NCBI GenBank assembly: GCA_903888765.1
Contig: CAISVF010000288.1
Location: forward strand, 1 to 43,865
DNA from: an uncultured Verrucomicrobia subdivision 3 bacterium
GTDB lineage: Bacteria; Verrucomicrobiota; Verrucomicrobiia; Limisphaerales; UBA11358
Length of the DNA: 43,865 nucleotides
Direction of reading: 5' to 3'
How positions within the stretch are numbered: the stretch's first letter is position 1; each line of letters starts with the position of its first letter. Under the pieces are notes generated by a model that was given only the letters and a program-made list of their open reading frames with translations, did not search any database and was not told the origin of the DNA. Below, one piece after another: positions 16,807 through 26,712 of the stretch. The position numbers and the translations under genes were made by a program.

Positions 16807-17865
16807 ATGGCCAATCACGACTGGCTGGGATTGAAGCAGGAGCTGCCGCAACGGCGGCGGCTCCTGCTGACAGCCGCGTCGTTTCTCGTGCCGCTCACCG
16901 TCTGGTGCGTCGTGAGCTATGTGCCGTGGGTTTGGCATCCGCTCATGCACATAACCGACGCGGGCAGCGTGGATTATTTTTCTAGCGGACTGGATGTGCC
17001 GCGCGAAACTTTTTTCAAGGAAGTAGCCAAGGCCAAGGCCGCCGGACTGGATGTGCCGCAAGGCATCCGCGTCAATCCGCCCTATCTGCCCGCGCCGCAT
17101 GAAGTGGTCCGCGCCTTTTACACTGCGTTCAAAACGCCGCCGCGCTTGCAGGACGAACCGTGGCTGCACCAAAGCCTCGGGCGCAGCATTCGCACGATTT
17201 TTCTCGGTTTCTTTTTTTCGTCACTGATCGGTTTGCCGCTGGGAATTCTCTCCGGCACCTACCGTGTTTTTGCGAAGTTGCAGGAACCGTTCATTGAATT
17301 TTTCCGCTATCTGCCTGCGCCCGCGTTCGGCGCGCTGTGCGTGGCAATTCTCGGCATCGAAGACGCGCCGAAAGTCGCCATCATCGTCATCGGCACTTTT
17401 TTTCAGCAGGTGTTGGTCATCGCCAACAGCGTGCGCAAGGTGGATCCGGCGTTGATCGAAGCCGCGCAAACGCTCGGCGCCTCGAAATGGAAGCTCGTCA
17501 GCCGTGTCGTGATTCCGGCGTCGATTACCGACATCTACACCGACATGCGCATCCTGCTCGGTTGGGCGTGGACTTATCTCATCGTCGCCGAAGTCGTCGG
17601 CACGATGTCTGGCATCACGCTCTTCATCAATCAGCAGGCGCGCTACCGCAATTTCGACAATGTTTACGCCGCCATCACAATGATCGGCATCATCGGCCTC
17701 TCGACCGACATGGTGCTCGCGGGCCTCGGCAGGATTTTGTTTCCGTGGAAAGCCCGCGGCGCGCGCAAACCGCGCACTCACACGCTGTTTCCGTTGTTCG
17801 ACCCGATTCCGCTGAATCCGCCGAAGCCGAAAAAAGTTCAACTCGAAGCCAATGTCGCCCAGTGA
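16807..17865 (+). CDS. ABC transporter permease, NitT/TauT-like
   Basis: 352 residues. An N-terminal membrane segment (LLLTAASFLVPLTVWCVVSY) is followed by a periplasmic stretch of about 90 residues, then a BPD_transp_1 core with about five further membrane spans. The cytoplasmic EAA loop that docks to the ATPase is visible as EAAQTLGASKWKLVSRVVIP. It starts nine bases after the binding-protein gene, and its 3' end overlaps the ATPase gene by 14 bases. Together the three genes make one importer in the inner membrane. Confidence 0.88.
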   Translation: MANHDWLGLKQELPQRRRLLLTAASFLVPLTVWCVVSYVPWVWHPLMHITDAGSVDYFSSGLDVPRETFFKEVAKAKAAGLDVPQGIRVNPPYLPAPHEVVRAFYTAFKTPPRLQDEPWLHQSLGRSIRTIFLGFFFSSLIGLPLGILSGTYRVFAKLQEPFIEFFRYLPAPAFGALCVAILGIEDAPKVAIIVIGTFFQQVLVIANSVRKVDPALIEAAQTLGASKWKLVSRVVIPASITDIYTDMRILLGWAWTYLIVAEVVGTMSGITLFINQQARYRNFDNVYAAITMIGIIGLSTDMVLAGLGRILFPWKARGARKPRTHTLFPLFDPIPLNPPKPKKVQLEANVAQ

Positions 17866-18757
17866 AATAAGACTTCCCGATTACCGCGATTTCGCGCCCT
17901 CGGTAGCCGCGCGCTTCGACCGCATCCGCACGCGGCCGGTGATCTTGAGGATTCGCGACTTGAAAAAATCTTTCGGCGCGAACGGCGGCACGCATGTCGT
18001 GTTCGACCGACTTTCGATTGACATTCATCGCCGCGAATTCATTTGCGCCGTCGGGCCTTCCGGCTGCGGCAAATCGACATTTGCCCGCATTGTCGCCGGT
18101 TTGGACGAGGCGTCCGCCGGCGAAATCCTGCTCGACGGCCAGCCGGTTGCCGGCCCGGGCCCGGATCGCGGCATGGTGTTTCAGGGTTACACGCTGTTCC
18201 CGTGGCTGACCGTCCGCAGCAACGTGATGTTCGGCTTGCTGATGTCCGGCAAAGCCGAGAGCACCGCCGAATCCGAAGCGCGCGAATGGCTCGACATGGT
18301 TGGACTGTCGAAGTTTGAACATTCCTATCCGCACGAACTTTCCGGCGGCATGAAGCAGCGCGTGGCCATCGCCCGCGCGCTCGCCAACAACCCGCGTATT
18401 CTCATCATGGACGAGCCATTTGGCGCGCTCGATGCGCAGACGCGCGCGCAGATGCAACATTATCTTGTGCAAATCTGGAAGAAGGTGGATGTCACGATCC
18501 TGTTCATCACGCACGACCTCGATGAGGCGGCGTTTCTTTCGGACCGGATTCTCGTGATGGGCGCGAATCCCGGCGGCGTGCGCGAGTTCATTGAAAATCC
18601 CGTGCCGCGCCCGCGCTCGGCGGCGCAATTCATTTCGCCGGAATTTCTCGCGCTGAAAAAACGGCTGGAGCACCATATCCACCCGCCCGTCGAAGCCGAG
18701 GCCGCCGAAAAGCTTTCCATGATCAAGCTGACCGAGGCGGGCGACGAGGTGGAATGA
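17852..18757 (+). CDS. ABC transporter ATP-binding protein, NitT/TauT-like
   Basis: 301 residues with all nucleotide-binding motifs. Walker A is GPSGCGKST (68-76), the Q-loop is GMVFQGYTLFPW, the ABC signature is LSGGMKQR, Walker B plus D-loop is LIMDEPFGALD, and the switch is ITHDL. It powers the importer encoded by the two genes before it. An N-terminal extension of about 30 residues and a C-terminal tail of about 50 residues go beyond the minimal domain. It overlaps the permease gene by 14 bases and is followed four bases later by the carboxylase. Confidence 0.9.
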   Translation: MSPSEIRLPDYRDFAPSVAARFDRIRTRPVILRIRDLKKSFGANGGTHVVFDRLSIDIHRREFICAVGPSGCGKSTFARIVAGLDEASAGEILLDGQPVAGPGPDRGMVFQGYTLFPWLTVRSNVMFGLLMSGKAESTAESEAREWLDMVGLSKFEHSYPHELSGGMKQRVAIARALANNPRILIMDEPFGALDAQTRAQMQHYLVQIWKKVDVTILFITHDLDEAAFLSDRILVMGANPGGVREFIENPVPRPRSAAQFISPEFLALKKRLEHHIHPPVEAEAAEKLSMIKLTEAGDEVE

Positions 18758-18761
18758 TTTT

Positions 18762-21700
18762 ATGTTCAAGAAAGTTCTGATCGCCAACCGTGGCGCGATT
18801 GCCTGCCGCATTGTCCGCACGCTCAAAAAAATGGGCGTCGGCTCCGTCGCGATTTATTCCGACGCGGACGCGAATTCGCTGCATGTCGCGCAAGCGGACG
18901 AAGCCGTGGCCATCGGCGGCAACACGGCGGCGGAAAGTTATCTCGATTTTGAAAAGGTTTTCGCCGCCGCGCGGCAGACCGGCGCGCAGGCGATTCATCC
19001 CGGTTACGGATTTCTCAGTGAGAATGCCGACTTTGCCGAGGCGTGCGCCAAGGAAAGTTTAAAATTTGTCGGCCCCGCGCCGCAGCACATGCGCGATTTC
19101 GGGTTGAAACACACCGCGCGCGAACTCGCGTTGAAAAACGGCGTGCCGATGCTGCCGGGCAGCGGCTTGCTGGATTCGCTGGAGCACGGGAAGGCCGAGG
19201 CCGCGCGCATTGGTTTTCCCGTGATGCTCAAAAGCACGGCCGGCGGCGGCGGCATCGGCATGCGGATGTGTCCTGACGAAGTGACGCTGATCGAGGCGTT
19301 TGAATCGGTGAAGCGAATGGCCGCGAGCGCGTTCAAGCAGAGCGGCGTGTATCTCGAAAAATTTGTCGCCACCGCGCGGCACATTGAGGTGCAGATCTTT
19401 GGCGATGGCAATGGCAATGTCGTCGCGCTCGGCGAACGCGATTGTTCCGCGCAGCGTCGTAATCAGAAGGTCGTCGAGGAAACGCCCGCGCCCGGTTTGT
19501 CTGAGGAATTGCGCGCGTCGCTGCTCGATTCCGCCGTGCGGCTGACGCGTGAGGCCGGTTACCAATCCGCGGGCACGGTGGAATTTGTTTTCGATGTCAA
19601 AGATCTGAGATTTTATTTCCTCGAAGTGAACACGCGCCTGCAAGTCGAGCACGGCGTCACCGAGGAAGTCACCGGCGTGGATCTCGTCGAGTGGATGGTG
19701 AAACAAGCGGCGGGCGAACTGGATTTGTCCGGTTTTAAGCCGCAACCGTGCGGCGCGTCTATTCAAGTGCGCCTTTATGCGGAGGACCCCAACAAAAATT
19801 TCCAGCCCAGCTCCGGAATACTTACCGAAGCAAGCTTTCCCGCGAACGCCCGCATGGAAAGCTGGGTGGAACACGGCTCGGACATTCCGCCGTTCTACGA
19901 TCCGATGATTGCCAAGATCATCGTGAAAGCGCCGACGCGTGCGGAAGCCATCACAAAATTAAAAGCCGCGCTCGCGGAAACCAAAGTTGCCGGTATTGAA
20001 TGCAACTTGGAATATCTGCGCCAGGTCGTCGGCAGCGTGGAGTTCGCCACGGGCGACATTCACACAAAATGGCTCGCGACCTTTCCGTATCGGCCGGCGA
20101 CGATTGATGTCATCGAGCCGGGCACGCAAAGCAGCATTCAGGATTATCCCGGCCGCACCGGTTATTGGTCCATCGGCGTGCCGCCGTCCGGCCCGATGGA
20201 TGATTTTGCGTTCCGCATCGGTAATCAACTCGTCGGCAATCCCACGAGCGCCGCCGGGCTGGAACTCACGTTGTGCGGACCGAAAATGAAATTCAATCTC
20301 GACGCCACCATCGCACTCACCGGCGCGGAAATGGAAGCCGATCTCGACGGCAATCCCGTTCCGTATTGGCGCAGCATCCATGTCCGCGCGGGCAGCGTGT
20401 TGCGGCTGCAAAAGATCAAAGGCGCGGGCTGCCGGACTTATCTTGCGGTGAAAGGCGGCTTTGACGTGCCGGATTATCTCGGCAGCAAAGCGACATTCAG
20501 CCTCGGAAAATTTGGCGGTCACGCCGGACGCACGTTGCGCCACGGCGACGTGCTGCACGTAAATCGCGTTGCCGAACCATTCGCACCTGTGCGCGTCGCG
20601 CCGGAAAAACTCGTCCCGAAATATTCCTCGCACTGGGAAATCGGCGTGCTTTACGGCCCGCACGCCGCGCCGGATTTTTTCACGGAAGAATTCATCGAGA
20701 TATTTTTCAGCACCGATTGGAAGGTGCATTACAACAGCGACCGCACCGGCATCCGCCTGAACGGTCCGAAGCCGGATTTCGCGCGCACCGACGGCGGCGA
20801 CGCTGGCTTGCATCCGTCCAACATCCACGACAACGAATACGCCATCGGCACGATTTGTTTTACGGGCGACATGCCGGTGATTCTCGCCAAGGACGGCCCG
20901 AGCCTCGGCGGTTTCGTCTGTCCCGCGAGCATCAGCAAGGCGGAATTTTGGAAGGTCGGTCAGTTGCGACCCGGCGACACCGTGCGTTTCGTGCGGATGC
21001 AATTTGCCGATGCGCTCGAAACCGAACGCAACGACGACGAAGCCATTCAACAACTGAACGGTGAAAAATTTTCGCTCGCGCCGACGATCATCACCCAGAA
21101 ATCGTTGCCGCAAAATCCCGCGATCTTGCACAGCCTTCCCGCGACGGGGAATCACCCCGGCGTCGCCTATCGACAGGCGGGTGACAAATATATTCTCATC
21201 GAATACGGCCCGCTCGTGCTGGATTTCGCGCTGCGTTTCCGCGTGCATCTGCTGATGGAATGGTTTGCGAAAAATCCAGTCGCGGGCGTCATCGAATTGT
21301 CGCCCGGCGTGCGTTCCTTGCAGGTGAATTACGACAGCCGCGTGATTTCGCCGGAGAAGTTGATCGGCATTTTGGCGAAAGCCGAAAGCGAGTTGCCCGC
21401 CGTCGAGTCGCTCGAAGTGCCCACGCGCATCGTGCGCATGCCGTTGTCCTACGACGATCCAGCGATTCATAGGGTCATCGAAAAATACATCCAGGGCGTG
21501 CGTCCCAAAGCGCCGTGGTTGCCGAGCAATATTGAATTCATCCGCCGCATGAACGGCCTCGACAGCGTCGAGCAGGTGATGAAAACGGTGTTCGATGCTA
21601 ACTATCTCGTGCTCGGTCTGGGCGACGTTTATCTCGGTGCGCCGGTCGCCGTGCCGGTGGATCCGCGTCATCGCTACGTAACCACAAAATACAATCCCGC

Positions 21701-22379
21701 GCGCACCTTCACCATCGAAAATGTCGTCGGCATCGGCGGCGTTTACATGTGCATCTACGGCATGGAAGGCCCCGGCGGGTACCAGCTTTTTGGGCGCACC
21801 GCGCAGATCTGGAACACGCATCGCAGCACCAAAGATTTCGAACCCGGCAAGCCGTGGCTCCTGCGCTTCTTCGATCAGGTGAAATTTTATCCGGTAAGCG
21901 CGAAAGATTTGTTGGAATTCCGCAAAGCGTTTTTGCACGGGCGCGTGAAGCTGGACATCGAGGTAAGCACGTTCAGTTTTCCGCAATACCGGAAATTTCT
22001 CGCCGACAACGCCGCGAGCATCACCGAGTTTCGCGAGCAACAGCAGAAAGCCTTTACCGAAGAACGCGAACGCTGGGTCAAAGATGGCTCCATCAATTTC
22101 ACCAGCGCCGCGGAGTCCGCGCCCGCTGCGGATGAACTGGTCGCACCGGCGAACGGCGAACTCATCGCCTCGCCGATCACCGGCAACATCTGGACTGTGC
22201 TCGCGAAGGAAGGCGAACGCGTGTCTGCCGGACAAAAAGTTATCGTCGTGGAAGCGATGAAAATGGAAGTCGGCGTGGAAGCGCCGTTCGCGGGCGTCAT
22301 CAAAAAAATCGCCGCTGCGCCCGGAAAACTTGTCAACGCTGGTCAGGCGCTGGCGATCATCGAAAAGGAAAACGCTTGA
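18762..22379 (+). CDS. Urea carboxylase-family enzyme, probably guanidine carboxylase
   Basis: 1205 residues, the usual length for a stand-alone urea/guanidine carboxylase. Domain order: biotin carboxylase (about 1-450, opening KVLIANRGAIACRI, ATP-grasp glycine loop at 161-166); carboxyltransferase part of the KipA/allophanate hydrolase subunit 2 type (about 465-760); KipI/subunit 1 type (about 810-1010); and C-terminal biotinyl domain with EAMKMEV, biotinylated lysine at about 1167. It uses ATP and bicarbonate to carboxylate urea or guanidine. Because genes for both DUF1989 deiminase subunits and a Gdx exporter follow, guanidine is the likelier substrate. The discriminating carboxyltransferase residues were not checked. 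Its stop overlaps the next start by four bases. Confidence 0.92.
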   Translation: MFKKVLIANRGAIACRIVRTLKKMGVGSVAIYSDADANSLHVAQADEAVAIGGNTAAESYLDFEKVFAAARQTGAQAIHPGYGFLSENADFAEACAKESLKFVGPAPQHMRDFGLKHTARELALKNGVPMLPGSGLLDSLEHGKAEAARIGFPVMLKSTAGGGGIGMRMCPDEVTLIEAFESVKRMAASAFKQSGVYLEKFVATARHIEVQIFGDGNGNVVALGERDCSAQRRNQKVVEETPAPGLSEELRASLLDSAVRLTREAGYQSAGTVEFVFDVKDLRFYFLEVNTRLQVEHGVTEEVTGVDLVEWMVKQAAGELDLSGFKPQPCGASIQVRLYAEDPNKNFQPSSGILTEASFPANARMESWVEHGSDIPPFYDPMIAKIIVKAPTRAEAITKLKAALAETKVAGIECNLEYLRQVVGSVEFATGDIHTKWLATFPYRPATIDVIEPGTQSSIQDYPGRTGYWSIGVPPSGPMDDFAFRIGNQLVGNPTSAAGLELTLCGPKMKFNLDATIALTGAEMEADLDGNPVPYWRSIHVRAGSVLRLQKIKGAGCRTYLAVKGGFDVPDYLGSKATFSLGKFGGHAGRTLRHGDVLHVNRVAEPFAPVRVAPEKLVPKYSSHWEIGVLYGPHAAPDFFTEEFIEIFFSTDWKVHYNSDRTGIRLNGPKPDFARTDGGDAGLHPSNIHDNEYAIGTICFTGDMPVILAKDGPSLGGFVCPASISKAEFWKVGQLRPGDTVRFVRMQFADALETERNDDEAIQQLNGEKFSLAPTIITQKSLPQNPAILHSLPATGNHPGVAYRQAGDKYILIEYGPLVLDFALRFRVHLLMEWFAKNPVAGVIELSPGVRSLQVNYDSRVISPEKLIGILAKAESELPAVESLEVPTRIVRMPLSYDDPAIHRVIEKYIQGVRPKAPWLPSNIEFIRRMNGLDSVEQVMKTVFDANYLVLGLGDVYLGAPVAVPVDPRHRYVTTKYNPARTFTIENVVGIGGVYMCIYGMEGPGGYQLFGRTAQIWNTHRSTKDFEPGKPWLLRFFDQVKFYPVSAKDLLEFRKAFLHGRVKLDIEVSTFSFPQYRKFLADNAASITEFREQQQKAFTEERERWVKDGSINFTSAAESAPAADELVAPANGELIASPITGNIWTVLAKEGERVSAGQKVIVVEAMKMEVGVEAPFAGVIKKIAAAPGKLVNAGQALAIIEKENA

Positions 22380-24178
22380 GCACGGGAATCTCACTCGACC
22401 TGATTTCGCTGCGCCGCGCGTATGCCGACGGCACGCTGATGCCCGTGCAAGTGGTCGAAGAAGTTTTGCGCCGCGCGGAGGATCCGAGGTTTCCGCATGT
22501 GTGGATTGAGAAACTCGGCCGCGAAGACCTGCTCGCGCTGGCGAAAGCATTACCACCGAAGTCCACAGCGGAACTCCCGCTCTACGGCGTGCCGTTCGCC
22601 ATCAAAGACAACATTGATATCGCGGGAATCAAAACCACGGTCGGTTGTCCGGCGTTCGCTTATGCGCCGGAAAAATCCGCGACGGTGGTCGCAAAACTTA
22701 TTGCGGCTGGGGCGTTGCCGATCGGCAAAGCCAATCTCGATCAATTCGCCACCGGCCTCGTAGGCACGCGCTCGCCGTTTGGGATTTGCCAGTCGGTTTT
22801 TGATCCCGAATACATTTCCGGCGGCTCGAGTTCGGGTTCCGCCGTCGCCGTGGCGTCTGGCATGGTGACATTTGCGCTCGGCACGGACACCGCCGGTTCC
22901 GGTCGCGTGCCAGCATCGTTCAACAACATCGTCGGTTTAAAACCAACCAAAGGTTTGTTGAGCACGAACGGAGTCTTTCCCGCGTGTCGCTCGCTTGATT
23001 GCGTTTCCATTTTTGCCGGCAGCTGCCACGACGCGCAGACGGTGCTCGATGTCGCCGCCGGATTCGACGCGGGCGATGCCTATTCCCGCGCGCTGCCGAA
23101 AAGCACGCCGACGATCGCGACAAATTTCAAGTTCGGCGTTTTGCCGATAGCGCAGCGGGAATTTTTTGGCGACACTGAAGCGGCTGAACTTTACGAGCAA
23201 GCCATCGCCAGTTTTCGTGCGGCTGGTGGCGAGCCGGTGGAATTTGATTACGCGCCGTTCGCGCAGGCGGCGGCGCTGCTTTACGCCGGGCCGTGGGTCT
23301 CGGAACGCCGCTGGGCCCTCGGTGATTTTTTTGAGAAGCACGGCGATGCGATACATCCCGTCGTGCGCGAGATCATCGGCAACGCCAAAAAATTCGACGC
23401 GGTGGCGACCTTTGACGCGCAATACAAATTGCAAGCGCTCGCGCAAACCGTCGCGCCGGCATGGGAAAAAGTGGATGTGCTGCTGTTGCCGACGGCGGGA
23501 ACAACTTACAAGTTCAGCGAACTGCTGGCTGATCCAATCAAGCTGAACAGCAACCTCGGCTACTACACGAATTTCGTGAACCTGCTCGATCTCTCGGCGC
23601 TCGCGCTGCCCGCCGGTTTTCGCAAATCAAACGGGCTGCCCTTCGGCGTCACGCTGATCGGTCGCGCGTTTGCGGACAGCGCACTGCTGCAACTCGGCGC
23701 TAAATATCATCAAGCCATTGGCGGAAAAGTGGGCGTCACACCAACAGAAATCTCTAGCCAGCCGTTGCCCAACGCAAAAGCGAGCGGCGTTTTGTTGGCC
23801 GTAGTTGGAGCGCACCTGCGCGGGCAGCCGTTGAATCATCAACTCACGTCGCGCAAGGCAGGGTTTATTCGCCAAACGCGCACCGCGCCGTGTTACCAGC
23901 TGTTCGCGCTGGCAAACACGCAACCGCCGAAGCCGGGACTGAAACGTGTGATGGAAAAAATGGCGCAGGGTATCGAGGTGGAGATCTGGTCGCTCGACGA
24001 CACAGCGTTCGGTTCTTTTGTGGCGGAGATTCCGCCGCCGCTGGGCATTGGCACGCTGGAACTCGAAGACGGCACGAGCGTGAAAGGCTTTTTGTGCGAG
24101 CCGATCGGATTGGACGGCGCGCGCGACATCACGCAATACGCCGGCTGGCGGGCGTTCCGCGCGTCGCTGGCGAAATGA
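22376..24178 (+). CDS. atzF: Allophanate hydrolase
   Basis: 600 residues, the full two-domain form. The amidase-signature domain has the Ser-cisSer-Lys triad, placed at K77 (PFAIKDN), cis-S151 (GGSSSGS) and nucleophile S175 (DTAGSGR). A C-terminal domain of about 140 residues follows, as in allophanate hydrolases that have it. It hydrolyses allophanate to two ammonia and two CO2 in the cytoplasm, the last step after carboxyguanidine deimination. The start is TTG 22376, overlapping the carboxylase stop as TTGA, so translation is coupled. No ATG lies near the conserved N-terminus. Confidence 0.9.
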   Translation: MSTGISLDLISLRRAYADGTLMPVQVVEEVLRRAEDPRFPHVWIEKLGREDLLALAKALPPKSTAELPLYGVPFAIKDNIDIAGIKTTVGCPAFAYAPEKSATVVAKLIAAGALPIGKANLDQFATGLVGTRSPFGICQSVFDPEYISGGSSSGSAVAVASGMVTFALGTDTAGSGRVPASFNNIVGLKPTKGLLSTNGVFPACRSLDCVSIFAGSCHDAQTVLDVAAGFDAGDAYSRALPKSTPTIATNFKFGVLPIAQREFFGDTEAAELYEQAIASFRAAGGEPVEFDYAPFAQAAALLYAGPWVSERRWALGDFFEKHGDAIHPVVREIIGNAKKFDAVATFDAQYKLQALAQTVAPAWEKVDVLLLPTAGTTYKFSELLADPIKLNSNLGYYTNFVNLLDLSALALPAGFRKSNGLPFGVTLIGRAFADSALLQLGAKYHQAIGGKVGVTPTEISSQPLPNAKASGVLLAVVGAHLRGQPLNHQLTSRKAGFIRQTRTAPCYQLFALANTQPPKPGLKRVMEKMAQGIEVEIWSLDDTAFGSFVAEIPPPLGIGTLELEDGTSVKGFLCEPIGLDGARDITQYAGWRAFRASLAK

Positions 24179-24182
24179 TTAT

Positions 24183-24905
24183 ATGAAGACTGAGAAAATT
24201 CTATTCGACGAAAGTTTGCCCGGTGGCGGGCTGTGGTCGTGGCGGTTGCGTCGGCACACGACGCTGCGCATCACGGATGTCGAAGGCGGCGTGAACGTCG
24301 GTTTGATGGCTTACAACGCTGATGCGCCGCTCGACCGACTGAATCTACCCGACACGCTCAAGGCGCAATATACCGCCAAGCTCACGTGCGGTCATGTGCT
24401 TATGAGCGACATGGGCCACGCGCTGCTGTCTATCACGGCGGACACCTGCGGCTGGCACGATCCGCTCGGGGGCCATGGCAATGGCACGATGACGGGAAAA
24501 AAATACGGCGTGGCCACGTATCAGGAAAAACGCAACGACTGGTATCGCAACGCGCACGATAATTTTCTCGTGGAACTCGGCAAGCACGGCCTCGGCAAAC
24601 GCGACTTGGTGGCGAACGTGAATTTCTTCAGCCGCCTCGACGTGGAATCGAACGGCAAAATGTTATTTCATGCGGGTAATTCCAAAGCCGGTTTATCCGT
24701 AGATCTGCGCGCAGAGATGAACGTGCTCGTGGTGCTCAACACCTGCCAGCATCCACTCGACCCGAATTCGAAATACGCGCCGAAGCCGGTTAGGTTGACC
24801 GTGCTGCAAACACCGCCTCCGGGAGCGAATGATTTCTGCCGCAATTTTCGCGATGAGAGCCAACGCAGTTTTATTCTGACCGAACGTCTTTTCCTCGAAG
24901 CCTGA
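24183..24905 (+). CDS. UAAP1-type DUF1989 protein, carboxyguanidine deiminase subunit
   Basis: 240 residues, the urea carboxylase-associated protein 1 type of DUF1989. Visible family blocks are LRITDVEGGVNVGLMAYNA, ADTCGWHDPLGGH, NVNFFSRLDV and the C-terminal ESQRSFILTERLFLEA. The Cys/His-rich CGWHD block is a probable metal site. Published work on this gene pair shows that the two DUF1989 proteins together form carboxyguanidine deiminase (CgdAB), which turns carboxyguanidine into allophanate plus ammonia. It begins four bases after allophanate hydrolase and is followed three bases later by its partner. Confidence 0.9.
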   Translation: MKTEKILFDESLPGGGLWSWRLRRHTTLRITDVEGGVNVGLMAYNADAPLDRLNLPDTLKAQYTAKLTCGHVLMSDMGHALLSITADTCGWHDPLGGHGNGTMTGKKYGVATYQEKRNDWYRNAHDNFLVELGKHGLGKRDLVANVNFFSRLDVESNGKMLFHAGNSKAGLSVDLRAEMNVLVVLNTCQHPLDPNSKYAPKPVRLTVLQTPPPGANDFCRNFRDESQRSFILTERLFLEA

Positions 24906-24908
24906 ACT

Positions 24909-25556
24909 ATGAGCACGTTTATTTTGACCGAAAGCAAACTCGATCCCGCCATGGCCGGTTACGATTTCAAATTGCTGGCCGGCGACGGCTGGATGCACGA
25001 GATCAAACGCGGACAAACTTTTCGCATCGTGGATCTCGAAGGTAATCAGGCCGTGGACACGTTGTTCTACAACGCGCACGACATGAGTGATCGCTATTCC
25101 GCGCAGGACACGATCCGCGCGCAGGGCCGCATTTATTTGACCACTGGAACGAAATTAATTTCGAGCGAAGGAAATATTTTAGCGACCATCGTCGCGGACA
25201 CCTGCGGCCGGCACGACACGCTGGGCGGCGCGTGCGCGGCGGAGAGCAATCAAGTGCGCTACGCGCTTGATAAGCGGTTCATGCACAGTTGCCGCGACAC
25301 GTTCATGCTGCAAATCGCGCGCTGGGGGCGCGGCGTCACGAAGTGCGACATCACCCACAACATCAATTTCTTCATGAACGTGCCGGTGACTCCGGAGGGA
25401 AAACTTTCCTTTGAAGATGGCGTCAGCGCGGGCGGACGCTATGTGGAAGTGCAAGCGGAAATGGATCTGATCTGCCTCATCTCCAACTGCCCGCAATTGA
25501 ATAACCCTTGCAATGCCTATAATCCAACGCCGGTAAGATTGTTAATTTGGGATTGA
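24909..25556 (+). CDS. UAAP2-type DUF1989 protein, carboxyguanidine deiminase subunit
   Basis: 215 residues, the second DUF1989 partner. Family blocks are [54 protein letters not shown] and the C-terminal [17 protein letters not shown]. The conserved Cys and His residues suggest a shared metal site with the partner. It completes the deiminase that links the carboxylase to allophanate hydrolase, and it is the main reason for assigning the operon to guanidine and not urea. The gap before the exporter gene is 13 bases. Confidence 0.9.
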   Translation: MSTFILTESKLDPAMAGYDFKLLAGDGWMHEIKRGQTFRIVDLEGNQAVDTLFYNAHDMSDRYSAQDTIRAQGRIYLTTGTKLISSEGNILATIVADTCGRHDTLGGACAAESNQVRYALDKRFMHSCRDTFMLQIARWGRGVTKCDITHNINFFMNVPVTPEGKLSFEDGVSAGGRYVEVQAEMDLICLISNCPQLNNPCNAYNPTPVRLLIWD

Positions 25557-25569
25557 GCATAAATTTTTT

Positions 25570-25890
25570 ATGGCCTGGTTCTTTCTCATTCTTGCTGGTT
25601 TAACCGAAGTGGGCTGGGCGGTTGGGATGAAATACACCAATGGGTTTACCCGCGTACTGCCGAGCTTGGCGACCTTGGGATGTATCGCGCTTAGTCTTTT
25701 TTTGCTGTCGCTCTCATTGAAAACCATTCCGCTGGGCACGGCTTACGCGGTCTGGACGGGTATCGGCGCCGTGGGCACAGCGCTTCTTGGTATGATCTTT
25801 TTTTCTGAACCATCAACAGTGGGCCGCGTAGTTTGTCTTTTTGTGATTGTCGTCGGCACCATCGGGCTCAAAATTTTTTCCAGCGAGTAA
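25570..25890 (+). CDS. gdx: SMR-family guanidinium exporter (Gdx/SugE type)
   Basis: 106 residues with four membrane helices, the standard small multidrug resistance size. The first helix has the essential proton/substrate glutamate E13 in GLTEVGWAVGMKYT. The third has the SugE/Gdx-type GTAYAVWTGIGAVGT. Members of this subtype exchange guanidinium for protons as dual-topology dimers. As the last gene of the operon it would vent excess guanidinium, which fits a guanidine substrate for the whole cluster. It follows the second deiminase gene by 13 bases. No terminator was recognised after it. Confidence 0.9.
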   Translation: MAWFFLILAGLTEVGWAVGMKYTNGFTRVLPSLATLGCIALSLFLLSLSLKTIPLGTAYAVWTGIGAVGTALLGMIFFSEPSTVGRVVCLFVIVVGTIGLKIFSSE

Positions 25891-26712
25891 CGAATGGCCG
25901 GTAAATTCTACATATAGGACGGAAAGCTTAGTTGCAAAGGTTTTTGGAATAAGTAAACATTGACTAAAAGGCATCGAGGCGAGGGTAGGCTTTCAACCAA
26001 CAAAATTGTTTTTAGGCTGATTGCAGAGAACAACTGGGTGCCTGAGGGTCGGAATCGAGCGATACTTGCAACAGTAATCAGTCTCAAAACCCTGATTTAC
26101 AATGGAATACTAACCCCACTCCGACCAATGCTCAATGGCTTTTCGTAACTATCCTCTCACTATCCAGCTTATCCCGCCACACACACGCCGCTTACTCGGT
26201 TATTGAAGAAATCGTTGAAGGTTTCGTTGAATGCTTTTTGACCGATTGACACCCGCGCAGCGTCCTGTGACCGAGTTCGCAGGAAAAGCAATTTTCTATC
26301 AGGTGTGTATCTGCGTTTATTTTTTAACCTGGTTTTATGCCTCTTATCCATAACTTAATTAACCGGACAACCTGACCATTACAAAGCCGTATTTCAGATG
26401 ATCCTGTAAACCAGCTGCCCGGACTGCGACGGGCAAGCAACTACTTAAAATATGAGCGAAAAGAGTCGCATGAAAACAACCAATACCACAGAAGCGGGGT
26501 AAACGCATCTGAATGGACATAGGTAATCGATTTAAAAGTGGCATCGAAACAGCCCTGCGCTGAAAAACACATTCCGGCCGACTTGGAAAAACGTCTTGCA
26601 AAATTGCGGAGTAGGCAAACAATCATAAAAATCATATCCAAGGTCCACTTTGGTCGAGGGCCGGAAACGAAATGGGAAATGTCAGATAAGTTGTGGGCAA
26701 ATATTTATTTTA
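25891..26712. other. AT-richer gene-poor stretch after the guanidine operon
   Basis: About 820 bases with only short open frames (up to 87 codons) that show no domain, signal peptide or convincing composition. The base composition is visibly richer in A and T than the operon to the left. It presumably contains the operon terminator and the promoter of the outer-membrane protein gene, but no convincing hairpin plus T-run or promoter pair was found by eye. Confidence 0.45.

Noticed and set aside
15832-17172. A 446-codon open frame on the minus strand opposite the ABC transporter genes
   Set aside because: It runs across the gap between two real genes, has Arg/His-rich composition and no recognisable fold, so it is a codon-usage shadow.
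19959-22556. An 865-codon open frame on the minus strand opposite the carboxylase gene
   Set aside because: It is antisense to well-conserved carboxylase domains, and its length is explained by the GC-rich third positions of the real gene. The translation is Arg/His/Asp-rich with no domain.
25960-26148. A 62-codon plus-strand frame after the exporter gene
   Set aside because: No ribosome binding site, domain or membrane/signal feature; it lies in an AT-rich stretch where short frames are expected.
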